This document shows, one piece after another, positions 39,034 through 48,445 of a stretch of DNA of 64,000 nt. Every line of letters begins with the position of its first letter. The first letter of the stretch is position 1. The notes under the pieces were generated by a model. That model was not told the origin of the DNA. It saw only the letters and a program-made list of their open reading frames with translations, and did no database searches. The DNA comes from Pseudomonas typographi (GTDB lineage Bacteria > Pseudomonadota > Gammaproteobacteria > Pseudomonadales > Pseudomonadaceae), in the NCBI RefSeq assembly GCF_014694385.1, contig NZ_JAAOCA010000032.1:1-64000 (forward strand). The letters run 5' to 3'. Both the position numbers and the translations under genes were made by a program.

Positions 39034-41825
39034 AAGCACTGAGCGCCACCCTACGGCTGCAATTTCACAAAGGTTTTACGTTAGATGATGCCGTACCCTT
39101 GGTGCCCTATTTCGACCGCCTCGGCATCAGCCACGTGTACGCCTCGCCCATCCTCAAGGCGCGGCCTGGTTCCATGCACGGCTACGACGTGGTCGACCCT
39201 ACGCAGGTCAACCCGGAGCTTGGCGGCGAAGCCGCCCTGCGCCGCTTGGTCGCGGCACTACGGGAACACGGCATGGGGTTCATCCTGGACATCGTGTCCA
39301 ACCATATGGCCGTCGGCGGCCCACACAACCCGTGGTGGTTGGCGCTATTGGAATGGGGCCAGCGCAGTCGCTACGCAAAGTTTTTCGACATCCAGTGGCA
39401 CTCGCCCGACCCGTTGCTCGAGGGGCTATTGCTGGTCCCCTTCCTCGGCAATGACTATGGCAAGGCCCTGCAGGATGGAGAGCTACCGCTGCGGTTCGAT
39501 GCGGACACCGGCGGGTTCTATGTAGAGCATTATGAGCACCGTTTCCCGATTTGCCCGCCAGGCTATGCTGACCTGCTGGCGGCCACCGGCGAACCCACCC
39601 TGTTGGCACTGGCTGGCCGTTTCGCCGATTTGACCCACGCGGCGGACGCACCAGCCCGCGCCGAGGGGCTACGCACCGAATTGGCGGCGCTAGTGCGTGA
39701 CCCCGCCATAAGCAGCGCGCTGGCCACGGTTTTGAAACAGTACGATGGGCGCGACCCTGCCGGGCTTCAGCGGCTGCATCAATTGCTGGAGAAGCAGCAT
39801 TACCGCTTGGCCAGTTGGCGCACCGCTGCGGATGACATCAACTGGCGGCGCTTTTTCGACATCAATGAATTGGGCGGGCTACGGGTCGAGCGTAGCGAAG
39901 TGTTCGAAGCCACCCATGGCAAAATCTTCGAGCTGGTAGCCCAGGGTCTAGTCGACGGTTTGCGCATCGACCATATCGACGGCCTGGCCGACCCGCATGG
40001 TTATTGCCGCAAGCTTCGCCGGCGCGTCGAGCGGCTGTTGCCGGCAAGGCCAGCAGGCACAGAGCTTGGCCATTTTCCCATTTATGTGGAGAAGATTCTG
40101 GGCCAGGGCGAGCACCTGCATACCGACTGGGGTGTAGACGGCACTACCGGCTATGAATTCATGAACCAAGTGTCGCTACTGCAGCATGACCCGCGCGGGC
40201 AGGCGCCGTTGGCCCAATGCTGGGCGCGCACCAGCGGCCGCCCTGCCGACTTCATGGAAGAAGCCCGCGCCGCCCGTGAAATGGTCTTGGCAGGCACGCT
40301 GGCCGGTGATTTTGAAGCCGTCGCGCAGATGCTGCTTCGGGTCGCGCGCAACGACCTGATGAGCCGCGACCTCACCCTTGGCGCCATTCGCCGCGCTCTG
40401 CAAGCGCTGATCGTGCATTTCCCGGTGTACCGCACTTACATCAATGCTTGCGGGCGCCCGGTCGCCGACGAGCCATTCTTCCAGCAGGCCCTGGAAGGCG
40501 CCCGGGCCAGCATCAACGAAGGTGATTGGCCGGTGCTCGACTACTTGGCGCAGTGGCTCGGCGGCCAACCGTGGCGCAAATTAGGCCCGGGCAGTGCGCG
40601 GCGCACGTTGCGCCACGCTTGCACGCGCTTTCAGCAACTGACTTCGCCGGCCGCGGCCAAGGCGGTGGAAGATACCGCGTTCTACCGCAGCGCTGTATTG
40701 CTTTCGCGAAACGACGTGGGCTTCGACCCACAAGTGTTCAGCGCCCCAGCCGAAGCCTTCCACGCCGCCTGCTTGGAGCGCCACCGGCATTTTCCAGGTA
40801 ACCTGCTGACCACGGCCACCCATGACCACAAACGCGGTGAAGACAGCCGCGCGCGGCTGGCCGTGCTCAGTGAGCGTGGGCCGTGGTACAGCGCACTGCT
40901 CACCCATTGGCAAGCCTTGGCAACGCCCCTTCGCAGTGAGCAGGAAGGCACCACGGTACCCACCGGTGGCGACGAGGCCATGCTCTACCAAGCGCTGCTC
41001 GGCAGTTGGCCTTTGGGCTTAACGCCTGATGACGATGAGGGCTTGGCCGCCTATTGCGAGCGGATGCTGCAATGGCAGCAGAAGGCCCTGCGCGAAGCCA
41101 AGTTGTTAAGCAGTTGGAGTGCACCCAACGAGGCTTATGAACAAGGCTGCCGGGATTATCTCAGCCAGTTGCTCACCTCGCCCCATGCCCTGGACCTGCG
41201 CCAGTCTATTGCATCGGCCGTGAACCTGATCGCACCCGCTGGCGCGCTGAACAGCTTGGCACAATGCCTGCTACGCATGACCGCGCCGGGCGTTCCAGAC
41301 CTTTACCAAGGTGCCGAGTACTGGGATTTCAGCCTGGTCGACCCGGATAACCGCCGCCCCGTGGACTACACTGCTCGAAGCGTGAGCCTGGGGCAGGCGC
41401 CGAACGATCCAGCAGCACTGATCGGGCGCTGGGACAATGGGCAGATCAAGCAGGCGTTGATCGCCCGTGTATTGAACCTGCGCCGGTCACACGCACAACT
41501 GTTTACGCAGGGGGATTACCAACCATTGGAAGTCGCGGGGGAGCATGCGGGCAACGTGCTCGCCTTTGCCCGCAGTTGGCAAGGGCAAAGGGCGATCGTA
41601 ATCGTGCCCCGGTTGTACAGCGAGGGCCTAGGCGATAGCCGCCAGCCACTGATCGAAAGCGATAAATGGGGAGATACCCATATCAAGCTGCCTCTGAGCC
41701 CTGCCCTGCCCACGACGTTGAAGGGACTTTTTTCGGACCTTGCAGTCACAGCAAATGCTACCGTGCCGATTGCCGAGGCCCTGAAGGAGTTTCCCGTCAA
41801 TCTCTACCTACAAAGTGACTTGTGA
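39030..41825 (+). CDS. treY: Malto-oligosyltrehalose synthase
   Basis: A 931-residue GH13 enzyme that isomerises the reducing-end maltose of a glucan to a trehalosyl unit. The start of the barrel is LQFHKGFTLDDAVPLVPYFD near 10; FILDIVSNHMAVGG near 85 and GLRIDHIDGLADPHGY (nucleophile Asp) near 315 are conserved, and LLTTATHDHKRGEDSRARL near 590 is diagnostic for TreY. ATGA overlap with malQ. It ends just before the DUF2934 gene. Confidence 0.93.
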   Translation: MKALSATLRLQFHKGFTLDDAVPLVPYFDRLGISHVYASPILKARPGSMHGYDVVDPTQVNPELGGEAALRRLVAALREHGMGFILDIVSNHMAVGGPHNPWWLALLEWGQRSRYAKFFDIQWHSPDPLLEGLLLVPFLGNDYGKALQDGELPLRFDADTGGFYVEHYEHRFPICPPGYADLLAATGEPTLLALAGRFADLTHAADAPARAEGLRTELAALVRDPAISSALATVLKQYDGRDPAGLQRLHQLLEKQHYRLASWRTAADDINWRRFFDINELGGLRVERSEVFEATHGKIFELVAQGLVDGLRIDHIDGLADPHGYCRKLRRRVERLLPARPAGTELGHFPIYVEKILGQGEHLHTDWGVDGTTGYEFMNQVSLLQHDPRGQAPLAQCWARTSGRPADFMEEARAAREMVLAGTLAGDFEAVAQMLLRVARNDLMSRDLTLGAIRRALQALIVHFPVYRTYINACGRPVADEPFFQQALEGARASINEGDWPVLDYLAQWLGGQPWRKLGPGSARRTLRHACTRFQQLTSPAAAKAVEDTAFYRSAVLLSRNDVGFDPQVFSAPAEAFHAACLERHRHFPGNLLTTATHDHKRGEDSRARLAVLSERGPWYSALLTHWQALATPLRSEQEGTTVPTGGDEAMLYQALLGSWPLGLTPDDDEGLAAYCERMLQWQQKALREAKLLSSWSAPNEAYEQGCRDYLSQLLTSPHALDLRQSIASAVNLIAPAGALNSLAQCLLRMTAPGVPDLYQGAEYWDFSLVDPDNRRPVDYTARSVSLGQAPNDPAALIGRWDNGQIKQALIARVLNLRRSHAQLFTQGDYQPLEVAGEHAGNVLAFARSWQGQRAIVIVPRLYSEGLGDSRQPLIESDKWGDTHIKLPLSPALPTTLKGLFSDLAVTANATVPIAEALKEFPVNLYLQSDL

Positions 41826-41839
41826 TTAGGAGCGTTGAA

Positions 41840-42184
41840 ATGAGTGTGAGCGATAAGCGCATCGAAGAATTCGCCTACTACCTTTGGGAGTCAGAGGGGC
41901 GGCCGGAAGGTAAGCATTTGGAGCACTGGCAGAAAGCGCACAAGCTGGCCGAGGCCGAAGCCCTGGCACCGGCGAAATTACCCAGGAACGCCCCGAAAAA
42001 ACCCAAAGACGCGGTAGCCGCGGAGGCCGCATCCAAGCCTGCGGCCAAGAAGGCCGCAGTGCCGAAAAAACCCGCGGCGGCCAAACCCGCGGCGGCAGCG
42101 AAACCCGCCGCTAAACCTGCAGCGGTGAGCAAACCTGCAGCGGAGAAAAAACCCCGCACACCGAAAAAACCCGCTGCTACGTGA
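41840..42184 (+). CDS. DUF2934 protein with histone-H1-like tail
   Basis: A 114-residue protein. Residues 1-40 form a DUF2934 domain (RIEEFAYYLWESEGRPEGKH), a short helical module found beside glycogen/trehalose genes in Pseudomonas (compare the P. aeruginosa PA2160-PA2165 order). Residues about 50-114 are almost only Lys, Ala and Pro in KPAA-type repeats, like the C terminus of histone H1 or AlgP, and could bind DNA, RNA or anionic polymer. TTAGGAG precedes ATG 41840. Function unknown. Confidence 0.82.
   Translation: MSVSDKRIEEFAYYLWESEGRPEGKHLEHWQKAHKLAEAEALAPAKLPRNAPKKPKDAVAAEAASKPAAKKAAVPKKPAAAKPAAAAKPAAKPAAVSKPAAEKKPRTPKKPAAT
42021..42180 (+). repeat. Low-complexity KPAA-coding repeat
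   Basis: Imperfect tandem units coding for K-P-A-A and K-K-P, with near-identical modules such as AGCAAACCTGCAGCGG around 42113 and 42128. The stretch is prone to length variation by slippage. Confidence 0.7.
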
Positions 42185-42315
42185 CGCCTGCTGGCCGCCA
42201 CCCGGCGGCCCGTTCGCTTCACCGCCCGTAAGCCCAGCCGGGGCCAAGGCCCGGCCGGTTGCGCCGGTTGCTCACAGGTTAATACAGCATTATTGGTAGC
42301 TACCAAGGATTTGCC

Positions 42316-44463
42316 ATGCCCCGGTCAACGAAAACTGAAGCCCTGCCCCTGCCACAACCTTCTCGCATCCGCGAAGGCCAGCCATTCCCCTTGGGTGCCA
42401 CCTGGGATGGCTTGGGCGTTAACTTTGCGCTGTTCTCAGCCCATGCCACGAAAGTCGAGCTGTGTTTGTTCGACGACGACGGCAAGGAAGAACTCGAGCG
42501 CATCGAACTGCCGGAATATACCGACGAGATTTTCCACGGTTACTTGCCTGACGCCCACCCGGGCATGGTCTATGGCTACCGCGTCCATGGGCCATATGAC
42601 CCCTTGAACGGCCACCGTTTCAACCACAACAAACTGCTGATCGACCCCTATGCCAAGCAGCTCGTGGGCGAGCTGAAATGGTCCGAGGCGTTGTTTGGCT
42701 ACACCATCGGCCACGCCGACGACGACTTGAGTTTCGATGAGCGCGACAGTGCGCCCTTCGTGCCCAAGAGCAAGATCATCGACCCAGCCTTTACCTGGGG
42801 CCGCGACCAACAGCTGCAAACCCCTTGGGATAAAACGATCATTTATGAAGCGCACGCCCGTGGCATGACCATGCGCCACCCGGCGGTGCCAGAGGCGGTC
42901 AAGGGCACCTTCGCGGGCTTGGTGCACCCAGCGGTAGTCGCCCACCTCAAGCAGCTGGGTATCTCAGCCATCGAGTTGTTGCCGGTTCATGCGTTTGTGA
43001 ACGACCAGCACCTGCTCGAAAAAAACCTCGGCAACTACTGGGGCTACAACAGCATCGCGTTCTTTGCCCCGCACGCCCGTTACCTGGCCAGCGGCAAGAT
43101 CGCCGAATTCAAGGAAATGGTTGCGCGCCTGCACCACGCCGGCCTTGAGGTGATCCTCGATGTGGTCTACAACCACACCGCCGAGGGCAACGAGCGCGGC
43201 CCGACCTTATCGATGCGAGGCATCGACAACGCCTCTTACTACCGGCTAATGCCAGACAACAAGCGCTTTTACATTAACGATTCGGGCACCGGCAACACCC
43301 TGGACCTAAGCCACCCCTGCGTACTGCAAATGGTGACCGACTCGCTGCGTTACTGGGCCACCGAGATGCATGTGGATGGCTTTCGCTTCGACCTGGCGAC
43401 CATCCTGGGCCGCTACCATGATGGTTTCAGCGAGCGCCACAGTTTCCTTACCGCCTGCCGCCAAGACCCTGTGCTGCGCTCGGTCAAGCTGATCGCCGAG
43501 CCTTGGGACTGCGGCCCGGGCGGCTACCAGGTCGGCGGTTTCGCACCGGGCTGGGCAGAGTGGAACGACCGCTACCGCGACAATGTACGGGCCTTTTGGA
43601 AGGGCGACGATGGTAAGCTGGCCGAATTCGCCACCCGCCTGACCGGCTCGGGGGACACCTTCAACCAGCGTGGCCGGCGGCCGCACACCTCGGTGAACTT
43701 CGTGACCGCGCACGATGGCTTCACCCTCAGGGATCTGGTGTCGTACAACCAGAAACACAACGAGGCCAACGACGAGGACAACCGCGACGGCAGCGACAAC
43801 AATATCTCCTGGAACTGCGGTGTCGAAGGCGAAACCGACGATCGCGATATCATCGACCTGCGCCTGCGGCAGATGCGTAACTTTTTCAGCACCCTGTTGT
43901 TCAGCCAAGGCACGCCGATGATCGTGGCCGGCGACGAATTCGCGCGTACCCAAGGCGGCAATAACAACGCCTATTGCCAAGACAGCGAAGTGGGTTGGAT
44001 CAACTGGCAAATGAATGACGACGGCGCCGCGCTGCTCAAGTTCGTCCAGCGCCTGATTCGCTTGCGCTTGGCGTACCCGATCCTGCGGCGTAACCGCTTT
44101 TTGGTGGGCACCTATAACGAAGACATCGGCGTCAAGGACGTTACCTGGCTGGACCCCGCCGGTAATGAAATGAACGACGAGCAGTGGCAAGACCCCCACG
44201 GCAAGGCCTTGGCCATGGTGCTGGATGGCCGTGCGCAACCCACCGGCATTCGTAAGCGTGGCGACGATGCAACGCTGATGGTGATCGTCAACGCCCATCA
44301 CGACGTGGTCAACTTTACCCTGCCGGAAGTGCCCGATGGCGACCATTGGGTTTGCCTGCTCGATACTAACCGCACCGACGCCGACACTAGCGAACAGCTC
44401 GCCTTCGGCCAGGAGTTCATGGTGACCGGGCGCTCATTCCTGCTGTTTGAACTGCGCCGGTAA
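42316..44463 (+). CDS. glgX: Glycogen debranching enzyme
   Basis: A 715-residue GH13 isoamylase-type enzyme hydrolysing alpha-1,6 branches of limit dextrins. An N-terminal CBM48 domain (GVNFALFSAHATKVELCLFD) precedes the barrel. Catalytic regions are VILDVVYNHTAEGNERGP near 278, VDGFRFDLATILGR (nucleophile Asp) near 355, LIAEPWDCGPGGYQ (acid Glu) near 395 and NFVTAHDGFTLRDLVSYN near 460. AAGGAT precedes the ATG. Last gene of the glg/tre run, 131 bases after the DUF2934 gene. Confidence 0.92.
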   Translation: MPRSTKTEALPLPQPSRIREGQPFPLGATWDGLGVNFALFSAHATKVELCLFDDDGKEELERIELPEYTDEIFHGYLPDAHPGMVYGYRVHGPYDPLNGHRFNHNKLLIDPYAKQLVGELKWSEALFGYTIGHADDDLSFDERDSAPFVPKSKIIDPAFTWGRDQQLQTPWDKTIIYEAHARGMTMRHPAVPEAVKGTFAGLVHPAVVAHLKQLGISAIELLPVHAFVNDQHLLEKNLGNYWGYNSIAFFAPHARYLASGKIAEFKEMVARLHHAGLEVILDVVYNHTAEGNERGPTLSMRGIDNASYYRLMPDNKRFYINDSGTGNTLDLSHPCVLQMVTDSLRYWATEMHVDGFRFDLATILGRYHDGFSERHSFLTACRQDPVLRSVKLIAEPWDCGPGGYQVGGFAPGWAEWNDRYRDNVRAFWKGDDGKLAEFATRLTGSGDTFNQRGRRPHTSVNFVTAHDGFTLRDLVSYNQKHNEANDEDNRDGSDNNISWNCGVEGETDDRDIIDLRLRQMRNFFSTLLFSQGTPMIVAGDEFARTQGGNNNAYCQDSEVGWINWQMNDDGAALLKFVQRLIRLRLAYPILRRNRFLVGTYNEDIGVKDVTWLDPAGNEMNDEQWQDPHGKALAMVLDGRAQPTGIRKRGDDATLMVIVNAHHDVVNFTLPEVPDGDHWVCLLDTNRTDADTSEQLAFGQEFMVTGRSFLLFELRR

Positions 44464-44560
44464 GCCACGGCGGCACGCACGTTCAGCGCCTTGACACGCG
44501 CTAACGTGCCGGCTGCTGTCAACGGTGTTAATTCACGGCCAAGCACCCATGGCGCCGGCT

Positions 44561-45388
44561 CTATACCGGCTCTGGCGCTACCATCGCCAACTCTATCCCC
44601 AACTGCGCCACCCCGGCGGCGGCGCCTTCAGCGAGGCCGGTGTCGGTCACGATCAGGTCGAAATCGCCCAAGGGCGCGATCTTGTACATGCCGAAGGTGC
44701 CGTATTTACTGCTGGTGGCCACCAGCACCCGCTTCGATGCGCCGTCCATGGCTGCGCGCTTGACCGCGACCTTGGCCGCTGCGGGGGTGGTGATGCCACG
44801 CTGCAGGTCCCACGAGGCGGTGGACATGAACGCGATGTCGGTGGCAATGCGCGACAGCGTGGCGGCTGCCAATTCGCCGACGCCGGAGCGGTTGGGGTGG
44901 TCCAGTTGCCCACCGGTATGGATCACGTCCACCTCATCGGCGTCGGCCAGGGCCATCACAATGGAGAAGTCATTGGTGACCACGGTCATGCCGCTGAGCG
45001 CGCGGATGTGCGGGACCAACGCCAACGTGCTGGTCCCGGCGTCCAGGTACAGGGTCATGTTCGGGCGCAACAGGGTCGCCGCACGTTTGGCCATGGCATG
45101 CTTGTGCGGCATTTCGGCCACCGCCTTGCTTTGGTGGCTCGGTTCAGTGGCCACGGGGCTGGCGATGCGCACGCCCCCGGCCACCGAATAGGCGCGGCCT
45201 TCTTTTTCCAGCACGGCGATGTCGCGGCGGATGGTCATGTGCGAGCAACCGAACATGTCCACCAATTGATGCACGCTCAGTACTTGCTGGCGGCGCAACT
45301 GGCGCAGGATCATTTCACGGCGCTGATCCGGGATGATCGGCGTAGCGCTTTCGGCCGCCGTGCCCGCCGGTTCGATGAGTTCTTTCAC
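44561..45388 (-). CDS. DeoR/GlpR family transcriptional regulator
   Basis: A 275-residue repressor-type protein. The DeoR helix-turn-helix VLSVHQLVDMFGCSHMTIRR is near residue 36, after QRREMILRQL. The sugar-phosphate-sensing domain includes LYLDAGTSTLALVPHI near 115 and VVTNDFSIVMAL. I start it at GTG 45388, which has GGAG six bases upstream; the TTG 30 bases earlier has none. It is the last gene of the leftward half of the acid-sugar locus, so it probably controls that locus in response to a phosphorylated intermediate. Confidence 0.87.
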   Translation of the reverse strand: MKELIEPAGTAAESATPIIPDQRREMILRQLRRQQVLSVHQLVDMFGCSHMTIRRDIAVLEKEGRAYSVAGGVRIASPVATEPSHQSKAVAEMPHKHAMAKRAATLLRPNMTLYLDAGTSTLALVPHIRALSGMTVVTNDFSIVMALADADEVDVIHTGGQLDHPNRSGVGELAAATLSRIATDIAFMSTASWDLQRGITTPAAAKVAVKRAAMDGASKRVLVATSSKYGTFGMYKIAPLGDFDLIVTDTGLAEGAAAGVAQLGIELAMVAPEPV

Positions 45389-45436
45389 ACGTTCTCCGCT
45401 GAAGCGCCCCGCAGCCAACGCGGGGCGCCGGCCATG

Positions 45437-46786
45437 TTAGCCGATCACCGCCTCGATCAACAGCACCCCTGCCAGGCCGAGCACCGACTGCACGCACAGC
45501 ATCAGCGTCCAGGTACGGAAGGTTTGCGCCACCGAGAGCTGGAAGTATTCCTTGAACAACCAGAACCCTGAGTCGTTGACGTGCGAGAGCATCACCGCGC
45601 CAGAAGCCGTTGCCAACACCAGCAACTCCGGCGACAACGCCGGGTGGGCCAGCGCCAGGGGCGCGACGATACCGGTGGCCGCTACAGTGGCGACCGTGGC
45701 CGAGCCCACACAAATACGCAGCAACGCGGCGATACCCCAGGCTAGAATCAGCGGGTTCACCGGCCAGCCAGAAGCGTGGTGGGTGATCACTTGGTCAAGG
45801 TCCACGGCGCTAAGCATTTGCTTGAAGCCACCGCCGGCGCCAAGGATCAACAAGATCGCCCCCAGGGGCGCGAGGCCCTTGTTGGCCATCTTGCCGACCT
45901 GCCCCAGGTTGAACCCCGAGCGCAGCCCCAAGGCGAAGAAGGCGAAGATCACCGCTGCCAACAGCGACAGAATCGGGTTGTTCAGCGCACCGAAGGCCCC
46001 GTAGGCCAGTGTGCCTTTGGCGCTGTAGGCCATGCCCAGGGTACCGATCAGCATCAGCCCCGGTGGCAGCAGTACCGACACAATGGCAGGCAATAGCCCC
46101 ACTTCACCGGCATTGCCACCTTCTTCACGGGCCCCGACTGGCCCGGCAGAAAGGTCCGGCGCGGGGCCAAACCAGGGGGCTACCAGTTGGGTGAACACCG
46201 GCCCGGACAAGATTGCGGTAGGAATGGCGATCAGCAAGCCGTAGAAAATGGTCAGCCCGGTGTTGGCATGGAATGCAGCCACCGCCAGCATCGGCGCTGG
46301 GTGCGGCGGCAGCAAGCCATGGGAGGTGTACAGGCCGGCCGCCAACGGCAAGCCGATGTACAGCAAGTGGCTGTGGGTGCGCTTGGCCACCGTGTACACC
46401 AGCGGCGCAAGCATGATAAAGCTGACATCGAACAAGTGCGGCATGCCGATCAACAACGCAGCGGCGCACACTGCATAGGGCGCATATTGCACCGGCCGTT
46501 TGCCAATGAACGCATTGGCTATGCGGTCGGCCCCGCCTGAGCCCAGCAGGATACCGCCGAGCAACGTTCCCAAACCGATCACCGGGCCGGTTTTGGCCAG
46601 CGCCCCGCCAAAGCCTTTGGCGAATTGCTCGATCGTGTCATTGGCCCCTACCCCGGCCACCAAACCAAGGCCGATAGCCGCCAAGGTCAGCGCCAAGAAG
46701 GGGTTTAACTTAAGCCGGGTGATCAGCAGGATCAACACCACGATCGCACCGGCGGCCAGCGCGAGAGTAAGCAGTTCGTTATTCAT
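45437..46786 (-). CDS. GntP family sugar-acid permease
   Basis: A 449-residue inner-membrane transporter with about twelve hydrophobic segments. GntP family marks include GLGLVAGVGANDTIEQFAKG near residue 40 and VSFIMLAPLVYTVAKRT near 125, plus the HPAPMLAVAAFHAN stretch near 160. GntP members import gluconate and related aldonates. Linked to an OtnK/OtnC-type kinase and decarboxylase, the likely substrate is a four-carbon aldonate (threonate or erythronate); this is inference. Confidence 0.88.
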   Translation of the reverse strand: MNNELLTLALAAGAIVVLILLITRLKLNPFLALTLAAIGLGLVAGVGANDTIEQFAKGFGGALAKTGPVIGLGTLLGGILLGSGGADRIANAFIGKRPVQYAPYAVCAAALLIGMPHLFDVSFIMLAPLVYTVAKRTHSHLLYIGLPLAAGLYTSHGLLPPHPAPMLAVAAFHANTGLTIFYGLLIAIPTAILSGPVFTQLVAPWFGPAPDLSAGPVGAREEGGNAGEVGLLPAIVSVLLPPGLMLIGTLGMAYSAKGTLAYGAFGALNNPILSLLAAVIFAFFALGLRSGFNLGQVGKMANKGLAPLGAILLILGAGGGFKQMLSAVDLDQVITHHASGWPVNPLILAWGIAALLRICVGSATVATVAATGIVAPLALAHPALSPELLVLATASGAVMLSHVNDSGFWLFKEYFQLSVAQTFRTWTLMLCVQSVLGLAGVLLIEAVIG

Positions 46787-46847
46787 ATTGTTATGGAACC
46801 AAAGTCAGTCGAAAAGCGTGCGCCCGATCAGGGCGCACGGGGCATGC

Positions 46848-48221
46848 TCAGGCCGGTTGCAACCCTGCCTGCCAGGCCTGGCCCAAGTCGCTGGCATAGC
46901 CTTCTATGGCGCCCAGCATAAGCAACTCACCCGGGGCGATATCACGGGTGACGGTGGCGTGAGCGGCCAGGTACAGCGGCGCCACGCCGGCCGGTGCCTC
47001 GCTGGCGGGCAGCAGCACGGCTTGTACGCCCGTAACGTCATGGTGGTGGCCGCCCATGTGCAGCACGGTCCCGGCAGCGATCGCAGTGGTCGCCCGGCCG
47101 GCCAGGATCACGCATTGGCTTGGGCGGTCACTGCCCGAAGCGCGTTTATGCAGCACCGCGTTGAGCAGGGTGATCGGTGTTTCCACACCCATGAAGTGAT
47201 ACGGCAAGTACAAGCAGGCATAGCGGCGGTTGCGGCTAACCACATGGCCTTTCTGCGCCAACAGTTCCCAGGTTGGGCCGTCGGTGGTTCGCACCACCAC
47301 GAACACACCACCGGCGAAACTGGCTTCATCAGGCAGGCGCAGCACATTGAACACGTCGATGATGCCGGGCTTTTGCACGATCCCGCCGTCCTCACGCAAG
47401 GCATAGACATCCGCCAGTTCCGCGGTGCGGGCGATGGGGTAATGCATCAATTCAACATCCGACACCAGCCCGGTGTTGGTGCCGACCACGCTCATTTCAC
47501 AGTAATCGGCCGTGGCGCTGGTTTTGCGGCCTTGCAGTGCGGCCCGGCGTGCCGCCAGGGTGGCCGGGATGTTTTCGCCCAGCGCGAGCAGCCCGGCCAG
47601 CTTAGGGGCGGGGAAGGTTTGGTCCAACTGGGTGACTTGGCCAGTGCTGGGGTCGAAGATCAAGTCATATTCGCTGGATTTACCCGCAGCGATCACCTCC
47701 AAGCCCAATGTGCGCGCCCAACTCACCCAGCCGATCAGGTTGGCCGGCTGGTCGCCGTCGGCGGTGGTATAGACCACGCCGTGTTGGGCCGCCAGGCGCG
47801 ACAGGGCTACACCCGCTACCGAGTCGACTTCCTTGCTGACCATGGCCACATGGCGACCGGCTTCGATGGCGCGCACCGCGCTACGGTAGCCGACCGCCGG
47901 GTTGCCGGTGGCCTCGACCAGAATGTCATAGCGTGTAGGGTCAAGCAGCGCGACATCGGCCACCAGCACAATGGCCTGCGCAGGCGCGGCAGCCACGGCG
48001 GCAGCGCTGTCGCATTCCACCAGTTGCTCGGCGGCGAACCCCAGATCCAGGCACAACGCGCGCAAGCCGGGTACATCCAGGTCGCAGAGAATGGCCGGCA
48101 GTAACCGCGGCAACAACCGGGTTTGCGCCAGCAGGGTTCGGGAAAACCCGCCCTTGGCACCGGTGAGTGCATAACGCACGCACGTGTCGGCAGGGTCAGC
48201 GAACAGCAATTGGAAATTCAT
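46848..48221 (-). CDS. SAF-domain NAD(P)-dependent dehydrogenase (homoserine dehydrogenase-like)
   Basis: A 457-residue protein of the COG4091 type: an N-terminal Rossmann and homoserine-dehydrogenase-like domain (ALTGAKGGFSRTLLAQT near residue 18, VEATGNPAVGYRSAVRAIEA near 105, MVSKEVDSVAG near 135) and a C-terminal SAF domain (VILAGRATTAIAAGTVLHMG near 370). It replaces the LtnD/DenD-type dehydrogenase usually seen with OtnK and OtnC, so it may do the 2-oxidation or a different step. AGAGGA precedes the ATG. First gene of the leftward unit. Confidence 0.8.
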   Translation of the reverse strand: MNFQLLFADPADTCVRYALTGAKGGFSRTLLAQTRLLPRLLPAILCDLDVPGLRALCLDLGFAAEQLVECDSAAAVAAAPAQAIVLVADVALLDPTRYDILVEATGNPAVGYRSAVRAIEAGRHVAMVSKEVDSVAGVALSRLAAQHGVVYTTADGDQPANLIGWVSWARTLGLEVIAAGKSSEYDLIFDPSTGQVTQLDQTFPAPKLAGLLALGENIPATLAARRAALQGRKTSATADYCEMSVVGTNTGLVSDVELMHYPIARTAELADVYALREDGGIVQKPGIIDVFNVLRLPDEASFAGGVFVVVRTTDGPTWELLAQKGHVVSRNRRYACLYLPYHFMGVETPITLLNAVLHKRASGSDRPSQCVILAGRATTAIAAGTVLHMGGHHHDVTGVQAVLLPASEAPAGVAPLYLAAHATVTRDIAPGELLMLGAIEGYASDLGQAWQAGLQPA

Positions 48222-48445
48222 GGTCGTCCTCTGAAGGGCTTTTGTTTTAGGCCAGCCAGGCCATGGCGCAACGGCGTGACCGATGCCGTACCTTAGTGAA
48301 GTTTTAACATGCGCGTCAATTTATTTAACAAATATTAACACCATGGGTTAGCATTACCTTAGCGCAGGCGCCAAGCGGCGGCACTTGGCGGCAAAACCTG
48401 TGCAAATATGTGAACCACCGTGTGCCCATTCGATCAGGAGCCAGC
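48222..48445. promoter_or_regulatory. Divergent promoter with phased TTAACA repeats
   Basis: The gap between the SAF dehydrogenase and the kinase holds three direct copies of TTAACA at 48304-48309, 48325-48330 and 48335-48340. Their spacings, 21 and 10 bases, put them on one face of the helix. The surrounding stretch is the most AT-rich in the neighbourhood. A DeoR-type operator controlling both directions is a reasonable reading. Confidence 0.5.

Noticed and set aside
42193..42210. GGCCGCC-ACCC-GGCGGCC hairpin after the DUF2934 gene
   Set aside because: Seven pairs and no T tract; likely chance in GC-rich DNA, though partial attenuation before glgX is possible.
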